Assembly: GCA_009869945.1 (NCBI GenBank)
Contig: WIXG01000031.1
Coordinates: 1-64,000 of the forward strand
From: Mesaphorura yosii
Lineage: Eukaryota; Arthropoda; Collembola; Poduromorpha; Tullbergiidae
DNA length: 64,000 bases
Direction of reading: 5' to 3'
Under the pieces are notes generated by a model. The model had not been told where the DNA came from. It searched no databases and was given only the letters and a program-made list of their open reading frames with translations. How positions within the stretch are numbered: position 1 is the first letter of the stretch; each line of letters starts with the position of its first letter. The position numbers were made by a program, and so were the translations under genes. This document shows positions 38,301 through 51,945 of this stretch, in pieces.

Positions 38301-41025
38301 ATCTTACTGAGAATGGATGCGTGCTCTAAGATTTATACATTACTCAATGGTGGCCCTAACTTTGGTTCTTGCGTTCACGGCGAACTTCGATAGCCAGTAG
38401 CCTGCTAACCGCTGTCACGACTTGGGTTTTCATTGTCTTTGTCCTTTGTCTTTACCTTTACTTTCTCACCATTACTAGTCAAATAATCACAAAGCCGCAT
38501 GCGGTAATTTGTTCCGGTTATTAATTGGTTTTATGCCCGACTTTCTACGTCAAAGTTTTTTTCCTCTAAACCTATTATGGAGACCAAAACCAATATAATA
38601 AATGTTGCAGTGACAGCCGAAATGAAGCCGAAGACCAGGTTACCGAAGTCACCACAGGTTCGCCGTAGAAGTCGGCGCAGACCGACCGACCGGCATACGA
38701 GAATACTACGAATAGTAAATATACTGGCTCGTATTTTACTACTCGTCAACCGGGACCAGGAGCGGGACAGGAAAAGTGCTACTCTGTTTTATGTACTGCG
38801 AACTTAATTCAAGCTATGCTGGAAGCGCTAATGAAGAACAAGTCTTAGGCTGTCATAAATCTTATCCAGGCGTCTGCCTAGCCCGGCCTGCATTGTTGCG
38901 TCAATCCAAGCTCCTAACACAGAAATCGTATAGGAGTCTTACTGAAAGCTGCGGTATAGGGTTTCTCTAATTTATAAAATGTTGACTTTAATACATTTGA
39001 CAAGTTGACATTAAAGAAATTTAAACCGACAAGTACAACCACAGCAGCGCACGCACTGCGGGAGTTAGAATTCACAAGACAAAGAAGAGCACAAAGTAAT
39101 ACTAAACTAACTTTGTGCAACAGCAACCACGTTAGCGTCAAGCGAGTAAGACGAGAATAAGTGGCTGTCCAACCTCCTCTACTCATTCCACTGACTCGAC
39201 TCAGACACAGGCGACAGAACACAGACTACAATGTGCAAGACAAAGGCTCTTCATAGATACACATTTAATTATTTCTCCGGGGAAAAGTTTTGCTAAAGTG
39301 AATTACGACATAACGAATCTCAAAAATGACAAGCTTGATGAAACCAGAGGAGGCAGTCGAGGCGAAAACAGTGCACCGAAAAGTAACTATGATGGAGTTA
39401 ATTCGCAAGTCGTTTAATGTACCACAACAAAAAGAGCAAGACGTTTGGGATTAAAACTGGGTATTTCCCAGTTATTCTCTACATCGCGTCGGATATTACA
39501 ACGTAACACTTTCCAAAGAATCTGAATATTCTAAACTAATAATGCGAAACAATAACCGATATGTCAGTGCTGATCAATTGTCTTTACTGAAATTCATTCA
39601 CGCACACATTGCTATACGGGACTAGTGTTTGCCAGAACTCTAGATTTATCTCCACGGTCAGAATAACGGGCATGAAGCTTTCAAAGAGAACCCATGCACA
39701 GTCGCTTGCTGACCTCATCACGATACAACCAACGAAGGATAATAAAACCTCAATCTAGAAGACGAATTGAAATGTGAATTGAGATTTCTCTCAGAACGCA
39801 TGAAAAAACTCGTTTATACATTTTGTTCCAGGAGAGGCAATTGAGCCTGTTGTATTGTAAAATGTGTTACGGGTTTAAAGAGATGAAAGTAAAGCATGTA
39901 CAAGTGCAATCGAAGCAAATCCGCCATGCAAGTACAAGTAGTTGAGCAAGACGGGACGGGGACGGAAAAGTAGACTGTCGCTTTATCTTTGCTAAAAGCC
40001 TCCTTAACTCCCTCGCTTGCTACCGTGCCGCCGCTTTCTCAGCACCAGCATAAGCGCCATGTTAAAGCATGTGCACAAGAAGTGCATTTTTGTCTTTAGA
40101 AGTTAGCACGCTGCACATAAACCACTTCAACAAATTCTGAAGATTTGCCCCTTCTTCAACTTTCTCCAGGACAATGCAAGCGATGAACGCAGCGTAGTAG
40201 TGAGAGGAGTACGTAAAGTATTCAAATAAACTTAAAACTTGTGTACTTGAGTATAAAAAGCCAGGGACGGCACGAGCCTCCTGAACTCCATTGTGCTCAA
40301 ATGAGTCAACCCTTAAATAATATAATCAACACTCACGCAAAGTAGAGCAGGAAGACAGAATTTCATTTTAAAATTTCACGGAAGAATTTAGCTCTTCTAT
40401 TCAGCAATAATAAGACGAATTCTCGTATCCCATCCAGACTTGCTCTCTGCCTCGTTTGCTTTTGGTTAGCCAACAAAGGAAAGGACGTGACTATCAAAAA
40501 TAGATTAGAAAATTCTTTCTCAACTTTGTTTGCGATTGTATTGCATTTTTAATACCAACTCAAACCCAGGCCAGGCGAGCAGGCGGCGGCTGCAATCCGT
40601 TTAATTTGGATGCTAACAAGACAAGGCAGGAGAAACGAGTGGAATAAAGAAAAGTTTCTCAAACAAGTTCAACAAGTCACGGAACGTGCAGTCACGTCAA
40701 GGCGTAGAAACAAGAAAGCTGTGTGGAAAGTATTGGAAGATTTAGTGAGCAGTGAGGCACGGGGCTTAAAATTCATTACGTGCTTTATACGAGAACACAG
40801 CTGTGTCGGAACCGCATTTTCTGTGTCTAGATTTGACTTACTTGCGTTATGATTGTCTTGGAATTTATTTGCCACTACGATATGCAATGCACCAGCAGAA
40901 AGTTGAGCACCAGAAGTCGTCACGTGCGCCAGAAATGCACATGCACACACAATCCAACCCCAACCACCTTCCGGATAGAAATGCGTGCGAACTGTCGCCG
41001 AGTCCAGTCTCCGAAGGCCACCCAT
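26341..41025 (-). CDS. SLC16/MCT-type transporter with long Q-rich tail
   Basis: This is a 12-TM major-facilitator transporter of the monocarboxylate family. Eight minus-strand exons: 40842-41025, 36262-36335, 34050-34144, 32207-32432, 32076-32141, 31837-31998, 29137-29356 and 26341-28382. They total 3069 bases (1022 aa) in phase. Family marks are YPEGGWGW at the start of TM1, the TM4-5 block EYFRRRRQFAEQVVLAGTG, YYHPQRA before the central loop, and the TM10-12 block through YGYSLSAW and LMGPGCLIGTGL. The lysine expected in TM1 of proton-coupled MCTs is absent. A short exon between TM7 and TM8 is probably missing from my model (about 25 residues too few), within 29357-31836. Residues about 400-1022 are a disordered tail rich in Gln, His, Pro and Ser, all in one 2-kb exon. 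The first exon follows an acceptor-like TTTCAG, so a 5' non-coding exon is likely. The substrate is unknown. Confidence 0.85.
27199..27243. repeat. CAG/CTG trinucleotide tract encoding poly-Gln
   Basis: Interrupted CTG units on the plus strand encode glutamine runs on the minus strand in the transporter tail. A second cluster lies near 26603-26635. Such tracts vary in length and could differ between alleles. Confidence 0.8.
29971..30239 (+). CDS. Candidate exon pair nested in the SLC16 intron
   Basis: Two plus-strand segments, about 29971-30029 and 30118-30239, join in phase through a good donor (CAGC|GTGAGT) and a good acceptor (TTCATTTCAG). The second also ends at a donor-like CCC|GTAAGA. 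The joined frame includes ATG-TAPEFLQPPECAEYEKK, then an acidic NDDEDD stretch and Ser/Pro-rich sequence. The family is not recognised, and neither an upstream nor a downstream partner exon was found. The region lies in the 2.5-kb intron of the opposite-strand transporter. The opposite strand is also open here, so the call is tentative. Confidence 0.33.
30500..31114. mobile_element. MITE-like element with terminal inverted repeats
   Basis: The left end (30500-30539) and the reverse complement of the right end (31114-31075) share CA-N-TTTTTCGATC and, further in, TTGCAT-R-AAAA, with about 70 percent identity over 40 bases. The 615-bp interior is AT-rich, non-coding and full of TTATGCAA and TTTTCATGA motifs. 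It also carries a perfect CCTTAACC/GGTTAAGG hairpin near 30904-30930. No transposase frame is present. The target duplication is unclear. It sits inside an intron of the transporter gene. Confidence 0.6.
34632..36113 (+). pseudogene. Interrupted zinc-finger-like sequence nested in the SLC16 intron
   Basis: The plus-strand pieces look like one former gene. Exons 34632-34671 (ATG), 34743-34804 and about 34921-35150 join in phase and encode a Lys-rich product with a CKKCGT pair. The frame stops at TGA (35151-35153), then continues in the same frame into a C2H2-like finger start (KCTFIGCGSSFHSLQLFQIH). A further open stretch of about 128 codons (near 35396-35780) holds protein-like sequence in one frame (YFVIVVDKDTEEYDGLIEYI). 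It must shift frame near 35650 to reach EVFRHYHDTAKDMETEEAFWQ, which joins exon 35869-36113 (IVGSYRRNVEDSPNSIHWK, stop TAA). The in-frame stop and the frame change suggest decay, or introns I have not placed. The family is not recognised. Confidence 0.4.
36336..40841 (-). other. Large first intron of the SLC16 gene
   Basis: This is 4.5 kb of non-coding sequence between transporter exons 1 and 2. I found no convincing gene on either strand. It may hold enhancers, but none can be shown from sequence alone. Confidence 0.4.
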
Positions 41026-44000
41026 CTGAAACAAAACAAGAGATTGAACTTAGCGCACAAAATCTTAAAGGTCTGTCCAGTCTCCAAACTCGCACTGATT
41101 TATTGCAATGTTAAAAGCGTGCCTTTATGGGAAACCCTCCAGGCCTCTGGCTATTGTCATCAGAAATCGATTAAAATGTTATGAGTTCAATTACAGAAGT
41201 TCTTCATTCTTGACTCTAAACAAGAAATAGTTCGGGTCGCAATAAGGTTTTGCGCATGCATTCCATCAAGAAATGATATGCAGGGCAATGCTTGTAACTG
41301 CAAAATATTCTGGTATCCCAATTTTTGGTTTTGTCGATAAAACACACGCTAGTTAAGACTAACCACACCGCAAATGTGTTGTGGCCGTCCAAATTTAGCT
41401 CACTTTTCACAAGAAGAATTTTCAGTATTGCCACTGCCGCTGGGGCGGACAAACCAAATTGCAAATTCATATTTGCATGCATGCACATGTTTTCGTTATG
41501 CCTGTGTCTATGTGGTGGAGATGGAATTTCCCATTTCGAGACTCGTCTGGAGCCTGAACTGCTGGGACACGGATGCAAAATAAGCCTTTCTGACTCTCTT
41601 GGAAATGTGAAATCTCAACAACAATCTTTAGCCCGGCAATAATAATAAATATTGCGTACATTACATTACGTACACGCTGAACATCCCATCACATATCCGC
41701 AATCCACATATGGTTTTTCAGCTCAGTGCAGCACCGTGCCGACACGGACATCATGGCAACCACACGAGACACACAAATAAAAATTGTGTAACTCGAATCT
41801 CGCAGAGAAAATGAGAAAAGTGAGATTTTCTGGTCCATGTCCTCGTACGTACACCGTACAGGCGCTCAGTCCATTCTCCTCGCTCAGGACGGGGAAATTG
41901 CTTTCTCTCACCGTTGTTCAACCTCATCAATTTTCACAATGATAAAGTAGACACGGAGATGTACATGGACAACTCTCATCTCTGTCCCTTCGCAATACGA
42001 TTCGAGATTTTGGCTTGGCCCGACCGGGTTGCATTGCCGGCAGATTATACATTATGCATTATGTACACTTTATGGTTTCCTGGTATTTTCGACCGTGTAC
42101 GAATTTTTCTTGTGTCGCTGCTCTATCCAGAGTCCAAACAGGGTTTTGAATTGAGATTCTGTACCGTTGACTTTGCGAGCACGAAAATTTCGGCGGAGTG
42201 GATACAAATTGGACGGGAAAATGAAATACACGAGTCCGTGGGGGTCTCCGAGAGAAAATAGAAATACAAAATCATTGCACTGTGCGTTGGTGCGACCTTC
42301 CTTTACTGTTTATGGCTTCTGGAGAGTGTGTCTGGTGAGTGCGATGCGTGTGTGAGTGTGAATGAAGGGAGCTGAACTGGAAATCTGGAAATGGAAGTCA
42401 AAACACATTCAAAATACAAATCACGGATGTGTCTGCATTGCACTTCCTACTCACAGCATATGAAGACAAGTGTGAAGTCGCTGAACACGGAGCAATAATA
42501 ATGTCCGGTGTACAGAGCACAGCTGCTGAGCTGCCGCATGCACGGCGGTTGTGGAGCGAAAACTTTTCCAGTTAGGATGGACCACCTACTGTCTATTGCC
42601 TCCGCTGACTTGTGCTTTGGTGAATGTACAGGAATTTTGTGGGAGTGAAAGCTAAACTTCAGGCACACGTTATTATAATGAACGACTACTTATATCATGC
42701 ACACAATGGGAATGGCGAATGCGAACGCCTGTGAATTGTGACATGGCGTGGCCGTGGTCTGAAGTTGAACTTTGCCACAGGGCACACAGCAGCAAGCCAC
42801 GGCTTGATGAGTGAGAATTTTCATTTCCTTCCTCCGGGTAATGTTCGCCTGACCCCAAGTATCTTTCGATTAATTTTTTTCGGCACATTGAAGCGGCGGC
42901 CCGATGCGCTTCATGAAACTCACGGCTGTTTTAGACTCAACCATTCTTATGTGCTTCGGTTAATCCGCCGCTGCCATACTTTCGTAGCACTGTTCTGGGG
43001 CTGCTTCGGAATTTTATTAAGCCACTCATTTCTCTCGATGCTCTCCACAGTATAAAGCGGAAAACTTTACCGCATTGCGCGTTAAAAACTTTGGATAATA
43101 ATGTTTACTCCCTTGGCAGAATAAAACCTTTATTACTGATCTTCAGGGCACGAGATCTACTAATCGAAAGTAAAAAGTAAAGCATTACCCACAAGGCGCA
43201 TTTTCCATGCGCTCTGAGTTTATTAAGCCTTTGTGAAGCGAATGTAAAGGTTTTCCAAGTTTGAAGCGTTTGAAACGGCTTAAATGCATGTATTCGCATT
43301 CACAGTCTAATTCATCCATTTTCATTTTCACAACGTCAGTTGTAGCTCGCTCCAGTTTTCAAGTCATTAGGCAATTAGACTCGTTTTGCACTCATGGCTT
43401 ATGATGCCATCAGGAAGCCGATAGAGATCACGGGATTATTCCAATTAAAATTCATATTCAGTCGTTCACTCACATTCTTTCATAATAATCGAGGCTCATA
43501 AGCCTCTCTGTAACTTTTCACTATCGACAAACAATGAAAAATCCAATACAAATAGCGATTGCTCGGTAGCATAGTTAAGGATTTTCATATCTCAGGTGAG
43601 CTAAGCTGGTTCGGCTCAGCTGAGACTTGGTTTGAATTTGTATTTTTATCATATAGCTTGTCTCAGTTCTTTTCCATTCCAGTGCGTAAGTTTACATGTT
43701 TCAGTATCTAAATCTTTCCTTTTAGTGTAGTCTTGACCGTCGTACAATAAGCATTAAACATATTTCAGTCTGAGTTGATGTAAGTCTTATTCGCTAAAGC
43801 ATTCAATAAATTAATCAAAGTAAAGTTGAACCGTCCATCTGTTCTGTGCAATTAATCAGTTGTTCAATTAATCTGGGTTATCCACGTCGTTGTCGTGCAT
43901 CGTTCGAGTTCGGAGTCGGTTGCCGTGTCAGTGATTGGGCATCAGCATTCGTCATTTGTGTTGGTGATTCTTCATCATTCGTTGGTCACAGCGTCCTCCG

Positions 44001-47000
44001 ACATCTCCCAAAGCCAACTCTCAACTAAATCATGGCTTCTGGCTTCTAACAATAGAATGATTAGTGGCGTTGTTTGCGGTTGCCATCTGACTTCAGGCCA
44101 CGAAGCCACCGCTTCATTGGCTAAGCTTTAGCTACTTTCGTTCGTAATGTACAGTAAATAGTAAATATTTTCATTTCAAATTTGTTATTGCTGGTATCAT
44201 TTTAGTGGTAGTAGAAGGACTTGGCCTAGTTTCCGTCTCCTTTCCATTTCCATGCAACTGCTGACTGTAGATGTAATAATCCTTGATCCACAGTATTTTC
44301 TTTTTATTTGGCTCATATCACTCTAATGTGATTTAGCATTACTTCACTGGCAATGTAGCAGTAATGGGGCATCAGTCCTACCAGCCTACGAGCCATGTCA
44401 TACAGCGGTAAGGCCGCTTAGGAAGGGAAAGCCAGCCATTGCTATTATGTTGCGTTAAACCTATTATTACCATTACGATGAGTACGACATCAGTTCAACT
44501 CGTCATTATCCCCTCACACTCGCATTCGTCTCGCGTCTCGCATCCCGCCAGCAAACAACCACGCTGGTGGGCTGCCGCTTGAAACGTTGTAATACATGTA
44601 CATATAGCATATTACGGCTTCTTTCTCATTTTCAAAGTTCATTTCCTCGATCCACATCTACTTTTATTTAAGAAAATAAGTTTCTCTCGCTGTGCTGCTG
44701 CTGCGAGACTGCTCGCTGAGTGAAAGTATTCGAAACTAAACTTCTTTTTGTTTCTTTCTTCTACGAGGTTCGAATTGCATTGTGGTACTTCAAAAGCAAG
44801 TGCGAGCACAAATATGTGAGTGCGCGTGCTTGCCTGCCACGTACGCTCTTCAATTTCTATCGTCAGTTACATTCAATGGATGAATGATCTTCAATAGAGG
44901 CACAAACCGGATATACTCGTGTTCACGTTTCAGTATAACGACGGAGGCATGCCTCTCCGCACTTGTTTTTGTTGGCAGAGGCCTGAAGAACTTCTTTCAG
45001 GCGTTCAGTCAGTGAGCAGTCTTTGTACTTTTCTGTTTTCACTTTAGCCATTGTAACGTTTGGTGGAGATGTGGGCAATTATAAGATGATGAGAGAAGAA
45101 ACGGGATAGAGCCAAAGTAAAGAAATAGAAAGCAAATATTTATGAAATTGTATCTCTCCGTCTCGCGTTTGCTTCTGCAATTGTGCTTATTACTCGTTTC
45201 ATTCCTTTATGGCCATTTCCAGACCACAAAGAGCAACTGAACACCGATTGCGATCTTTCATAACGTCCATTTCGGCGGGCTTTATTATGAGGCATTTAGA
45301 CCAGCGTGGTTTGTTGGGCAGTATTAAGTAATACCAATTGTAAAATTAGGCATTTGCAGAGGCGGCTTGACTCAAAAAGACAAATCCAGTCTCAACAAAA
45401 TTCTGTATTCTTGGATTTCCAGACGCTAACTTTTCTTCTTTCCTTTGAAATTTATATTTTACTTTGAAGGCGCCTTTCTCCTCTTCTTCTCATATCACTT
45501 TTGGACTGAATTGAATATATCGAGAAACTCTCGATACAACAAAATCTGTTTCGATCCGGGACGAATACGAGACTGGCTTTGATCACAGCGCAGGGAACTG
45601 ATTTCGAAATTTGATCTTCTGGTTAGCCAAAGGATCAAAATTCAAGCTGAAATCAAAAATGGGCCTTATGCGATAGTACAAATATATGCATTTATGTGCT
45701 TATGTTTTATCCATAAAGTGAAACCACACAGACAGTCAAAGTACGAGACAGCGAACAATGTGGACAAAACTCAGTTTCTGCTTTCTATGCATTGGAATGG
45801 CATTCATGAGAGGCTGTCTTGGTTCGTTGGCTCCTGTGCCTGCGCTTTCGCCTTGCAACTTTATTTTTTTCGCTTGCAGTGTCACGTCTCGAAATTGCTT
45901 CCCCGAGCCTTGATTCTATCGATGAGTGACAGATGAAAGGCACCCGGAGAAAAGGCAAACAAGAAACTTGGGTTATGTAATGCATTTATTGGCTCGCCTT
46001 TGGATTTAGTTCGTGTGTTTATTCTGCGTGTTCAGAGAGCAGTGTTTTTTAAGAGCCTTTGAAATGAAAAGTCAACAAGTCTTTGAAGTGCACGTCAATG
46101 ATCTCAAGTGAATTTCATTTTTAGGAAGTTTCAACATGAATTAGCTTTTAATGGTGTGTTTTCAGAAGAGCTGTGTGTTCTAATTATGTTTGTGTCGCGT
46201 TCTTGTCTTTGAATTGCGACAAACTTAATTCATGCCGACAGAAAATAAATACAACACGGCACAATTCTCTTCATTCTTCTATTGCAAGTGCAACTGTATT
46301 TTTTTATTCGGCCAGTTCGTTGGAAGTGGGTACGAAAAATGAGATTACATAAAAATATATCAAGAAACATGATTCCGACTCTCGTTTTCAGTGATGCGAA
46401 ATATTGTTGTTATTTGTAACTTCGTTGCCTTGCTAATTTGCTTTGATCACTGAATCTGATTTCTTATCGTGTTTCGGGTTGAGCTCTGTCGGAATGAAAC
46501 CAATCGCTCAACGCTGATGGAATAATTTGTAAGAAGTTTCCTCTGTAATTGTAATTTGTCATGTAATGCAATCTAACAGACGGCAGTTATGACGGCACGG
46601 CAGACAGAGCATTTGTGATTGTGATTGGCAATAACACGATTTTTCTCCGAAAAGAAAACAGAACAGAAAGATGAAAGGATAGCAGTACAGTAGAGATAGA
46701 TAATATTGATAGACTCTATTTAATTGTTCGATTCCATTGAATGCTATCTTCTGGAGCCTCCAAAAGAGCCCACCTCACATCAAAAGCAGTTCAAAGTTCA
46801 GAAGCTTCGAAACTGTTTACCAAGCGCATTTCGTCAATGAAAAGTTCAAAGCCTTGATATTTGCTCTTTGGCTTCAGTGCTTTGTGGTTTGACTCTTGAC
46901 TCCTCAACGTCTTCGTGAAAGTTACTTTTTATTAATTCAGATTATGTTGACTGTGAGAAAGGTAGAAAGTAATATTAAATTCCAATACAAACGGACTGTG

Positions 47001-50000
47001 GGTGCTGCACACAGCTTTAACTTGTGCGAATCCTCGAATTTATGGTTATGAAACAGTGCCGTCCCATTTTATGCTGACTTGCTTAAACTAAAGGCATTAA
47101 AACCTCAACCTCAATTATCGCATCACAGAGCGGTGCGGTGCGGGAAGAAAGCAAGATCGTAAGTCTCTCATGATTGCATAAAGCGATAATAATCGATGAG
47201 AACGAGTGCAGAACGTCAGCAACAAATCTTGAGAGTACAGGATCTTGCCATCTTATTTCAGGAAGCTTCCTTTGTCTTCCGACTATTCCAACTGTGAAAC
47301 TGCCGCAAACTAAATGCTAAAATAAAGTCGAAGTGAGCAGCGCAGCGTCGTCTTCCTGTGAACTGGAACGGCAACTGCGATAATAAACGGGAAGGCTGGA
47401 GAGAGTTCATAACGGGAAGAGATGAAGGGGGATGACGGAGGTAGGATTATTATTTCGCATTGTCTTTAGCAGTAGGAGCTCGTTTTACTCCTCCCGTGCT
47501 CTCATTCATTCGGTTTCTTTACGATGAGCTCTTAGCGAACATGAAGTTTAAAGAAAATTGTCTTATACATAAATAATGAGTCCAGAAATTGTAGGTTCTC
47601 AAAAGTCTTTAGCATTTTATGCCCTTTCGGTCGTCTTCCTTTTAGGCCAAGCTCCACTAAAATAAATCTCTTTTCCCAAAACTTTCATCCTCTGCCATTC
47701 AATGCAAAGAAATGTGAAGAAAGACACAAATGTACAAGCAAATACAAGATCTTTTCTTGGAACACGAAAAGAACACTGCTCACTAGCTCGTTGCCTTTTT
47801 GCGATACAAATGAGAGATAGCTGTAACAAATTTAAAATGACATTCATTCACTATTTACATGCCCCAGCCTTGTTTCCAGTCTCGACTCTCCTTGTAAATC
47901 TTTTAGAGCGAAAGAAGGCAGTTACCGAGTTGTAGTAATGCAATATTTCAGCGAATCGTGCTCAAGTAAGTGCTCGCGTAATCATGAAACGATAAAAATT
48001 CTGTAAGGGGACAGAAAGATTACTCTCATTTGTCTTTTCTCGGCAGTAAGGTGAGATTGGAACAAGGTGTCATCTACAGAGATGCGTCAGAAGACAGATC
48101 AAGCATACACTCGACTGCGTTCTTAAATTATAGACCTGAGAGGTCTCATCAAAGTTTGATGCTTGAATTACGATTTCCAGAACTCGAATAGCTTTATAAA
48201 CACAGTATTTTATTCAGCTTGAATCTAATCCGCAGCCTTGCATTTGGCAACAAATTAAAAATGCAGCTTGCGACGGTAAAGCATTCACAGAATCGCAGCC
48301 TAGCTTTACTGATCGATGATCACCAATTCCTTGCCACGCAGTTTTTGAGCTGAGCAACAATACGTATATGCTTGGATTCATGCAAAAAGAAGCCATTCCA
48401 TTCTAAATACGGGCGCAAGTCGTATTGGATCGGGCCTCTTCCATGATTCTACGCCAATACAATTCCTGATGGTGCCTCCACCATCTTCACGTGCCGTATC
48501 GCCCCATCTCTGACGAGTGAAGCAGCACGAATCGAGCTGATTCTTTTTTACATAATTTCAAAGGTAAATACGGAGACCAGAGAGAAAAATAGATAGCGAA
48601 AGAATGGGTTTTCATTCTTCCGCCGCGTCAAGCTTAAAGGCACACACGAAATAATAACATTTCGCATGATGAAATGTTTGAGGCGTTAGATTTTCAATGC
48701 AAATAACGCTCGGCTCGGCTGGCTTTGGATTTACGCTTTAGCTTATGGATTTTCCTTGCATAACTTGACTCCGCTTTGCGCCTTGACTTGGCTTACGAGA
48801 TGCAATGCGAGGCTTCCTGCGTATCATATTTCCTTTGCTTTGCTTTGCCAGCAAGTGCGAGGTTGAGATTTAATAAAAACGCTGGAGCAGAAGGGAGAGC
48901 TGAGAGCGGACTTCTCGCACTTGGAAAAGTGTGCAGACTTTACGCTCAGGCAACTGCAAAGCGTTGCGCAACTGCTGGAATTCGAAATTGTTAATAAGCT
49001 CCGAAAGCCATGGGAAAAGATGAATGTGCAAAGTCGTGGCACGGCACCACCCAAGCTGTATTCCACGGACGCAGGCTGAAGTCAAGAGCGCTTGGAGCTG
49101 GCGTGCGAATAAAGTCATTTACATTTTCGCTTAAAATATAATCAATCAAGAACTTCACAGCAGAGAAAATTAGAAAAAGAGCGCTAACACTGAAAGGTTG
49201 TAACGAGAATGAGTCTAACTTTGGAAGAGAGACTCTGAGACTTGATTCTTGAACATCTCATCCCATCACAACAACCGAATACGTCAGGAAATAACCGAAC
49301 ACATCCTTCAAGTCTGAAGCTGCCGTGTTCCGTGGAAAATGAGCCTTCTGTCTGCTCGTCTGGCCTCACCGTGTAAGCATTGTGCTGAGTGAATGATTTA
49401 TTACACAGTTTTACTCTCATTTAAAGTCAGGGCGCAGAAATGAGCAGGGTTATTAGCAACTTCAATGCTACGCTACGAGCAGTGAAGAAAGCGAACGCAG
49501 GCCAGGAACCGAGACCCAAAACGTTGTCGGGTTTATGTGTGTAATAATTACTTTTTTATGGGGTGTAATTTATTTTTCTGGAATCCCAAACTTTCCTCTT
49601 ATTACAAGTATGTGGTGCGTGTTCTTTTCGTTGTTCTCCGCTCCCTCGCTCAGTCATGATAAATTGCAGTGCGCTGAGCCCCTTCTGATCTCATCTCGCT
49701 AATGTGCAAAAGTTCAACCTGATTAAACCCAAACTTCTTACATACGACTATTCTTTTTGAGCTTCTGTACTCTGCTCCTTTTCTAATTGCTGATTGGCTG
49801 TGCCAAAAAGCTGACCCTTTTTTTGCACAAAGCCTTGCATGATGCAATATGATAAACCTTACGATGTTATCTTTTTCTCCGTTCAGTACCTGTTGACGTT
49901 CCATTGCGCCGCTGCCAACTCCGACTGCAGGGCCTTGGGTTGCCCTTTCGAACCCGGTGTTTGTTGCTTGTTTCGATGGTGGGCCATAACTGTTGTAATA

Positions 50001-51945
50001 GCTCATTTCAACAGGGCATTAAATACGGTAACGAAGGTTAAGCCACACAAGACCGAATAAGCACAGGACTAAGCTGGTATTTTATTACCACATTTATGCA
50101 TTGCCTTTCGCCACACCGCGGCTGAAGTCCCTTGGAGTTTGGCATGCCACCATCACTGCACTTTCTTACTACATGTTTTGTAATGGATTGGATTTATTCA
50201 TACTTTTGTGGAATGGAATCGTAAATGTTCGACATCATACTTAAAGATATTTATGACCTGGATTACCGACAGACAGACTCACAATGGTTGTCCGCGTCAG
50301 TGCAGGAGAAACATATTCTCTTCCTTTGTTCGCACAGCACTGCACTTCGAATTGGAATTGCAAATTGGGACTCAGATTACATGAACACGGCAAGTTTCTG
50401 TTTTCACCGCTCACATTCTTAAAAACACGTCAAGTGCAAACCTCCAACAGCATCGCAATCCAAAACTGCTATAATCAGTCAGAGCACAAACAGTTCATTT
50501 TCGACAGCAAGCAGCACACACAGATTCTTACTCAAGTTAAGCGTCCAAATTTGTTCTGCCCACTTGAGACCCTCAAACATCAACTCATGCTTTTCGCCCG
50601 AAGCACAAAAAGTCACTAAACAGAGTCGTCTTGAATGGCGACTAGAAGCCAAAATGCAAGAGTGTGAATGTCGCAGTCGTAGTCGTGCATTTTGTATTCC
50701 ACATAATGAATGAATAAACGGACTATTTATTACGGCTGCTGGTTCCAAGAAGTTGTGCGGTCGGATCTGGCGTGCGAAGTGCTGGTTGTATCGCGTAACG
50801 TGTTATTTGAGTGGTTGGATAAAGATCACTGACACTTTACTGAGGAATGAGTCTTGTGCAGTGCGAAAAGCGAAGGACTTTCTCCAATCCAATCCAACTC
50901 AACTCTCACTCTTCTCTCCTCCAACGCCAGCAATAGACAGCCAGCAAAAGTATGGAGCTGCTGAGTGTGTGCGTGTGCATGCGGGCGGCTGGTGGATGAA
51001 CGCAGTGCTTAGCATTGAGAGTCCCACTGATGTAGTGTACCACTGCCTGCCTTTCATTTTACCTCTTCCTCGTTATGTGCTTATGCTCGTCGCTCTCTGT
51101 CTTGCCCTGCGAGTGAAGTCTTCCTTCACTTCACTCCTTCTCAGCCACCAGCATACCGCACCAACTTTCTCCACAACAACTCCGCGTCTTCGTCTTGGCC
51201 CAGTCACTGCACTCGCTTTCACTTCGTTTATTGTATTATTGTATAAACATTTCTGTACATGCGTTCTAGATTTCCTCTTAATCCAAGCCCAGGACGAGCC
51301 AGCAATCGGCTCCCTATTTGTTTGAGCTGGAAGTGGCGCAAGCTATTAATTTTTAAATGGCACCCGTCGCACAGCTTATAAATTGGCTGTTTAGTTGTCA
51401 GTTGAGAAGTGGTGCTCAGACAGTCAAGACCACGATCATTCGCCATTGCAACTGATCAAACAGTTGAGCCTTGCAGACGCTAAGCCCTTCGCCATTTCGC
51501 CAGCATGCGTGAGAAATCTTTTGTATTGCGTGCGCATTTTGACAAATTGTGTGCACTGAACTGTTCCCAGCCATCAAAGTTAATGCCTTCTCTAAAGACG
51601 TGATTGGCGACTGGCACTCGGTAATAACTTAAGACGAAGCGCGAGTCAGCAAAAACTGACTCGAAGTTACTGTTATTGTTTTATTGGGGCATAATTCCGT
51701 CAATCTAAATTTATGAAATGCTTGCTGCTCGTGTCACGATCGCGGCTCGAAAGTCGCTGAATTTATTATATGAGTGATAAACTTCAAAATGCGACTTACA
51801 TTAAATGAGTCAAAGGCAAGCCGTAATCTACGTAAAAGGTTTATTTGAAGAGTAAGCAGGATTGTTTGGGCATGCCTTCCAATTCGCGTTAGTAAATGTT
51901 GGAATAAAGCCCTTTACTTAGCTAAATTATTCATCCTGGATCGTC
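41026..51945. other. 11-kb gene-desert stretch
   Basis: It holds only short, unsupported open frames on both strands. Around 43730-44480 the sequence ends in an ACCTATTATTACCATTAC-like tail that may be the 3' end of a degraded non-LTR element. The rest may be intergenic DNA upstream of the SLC16 gene or a long intron of the gene carrying the duplicated exons at 54-57 kb. Confidence 0.35.
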
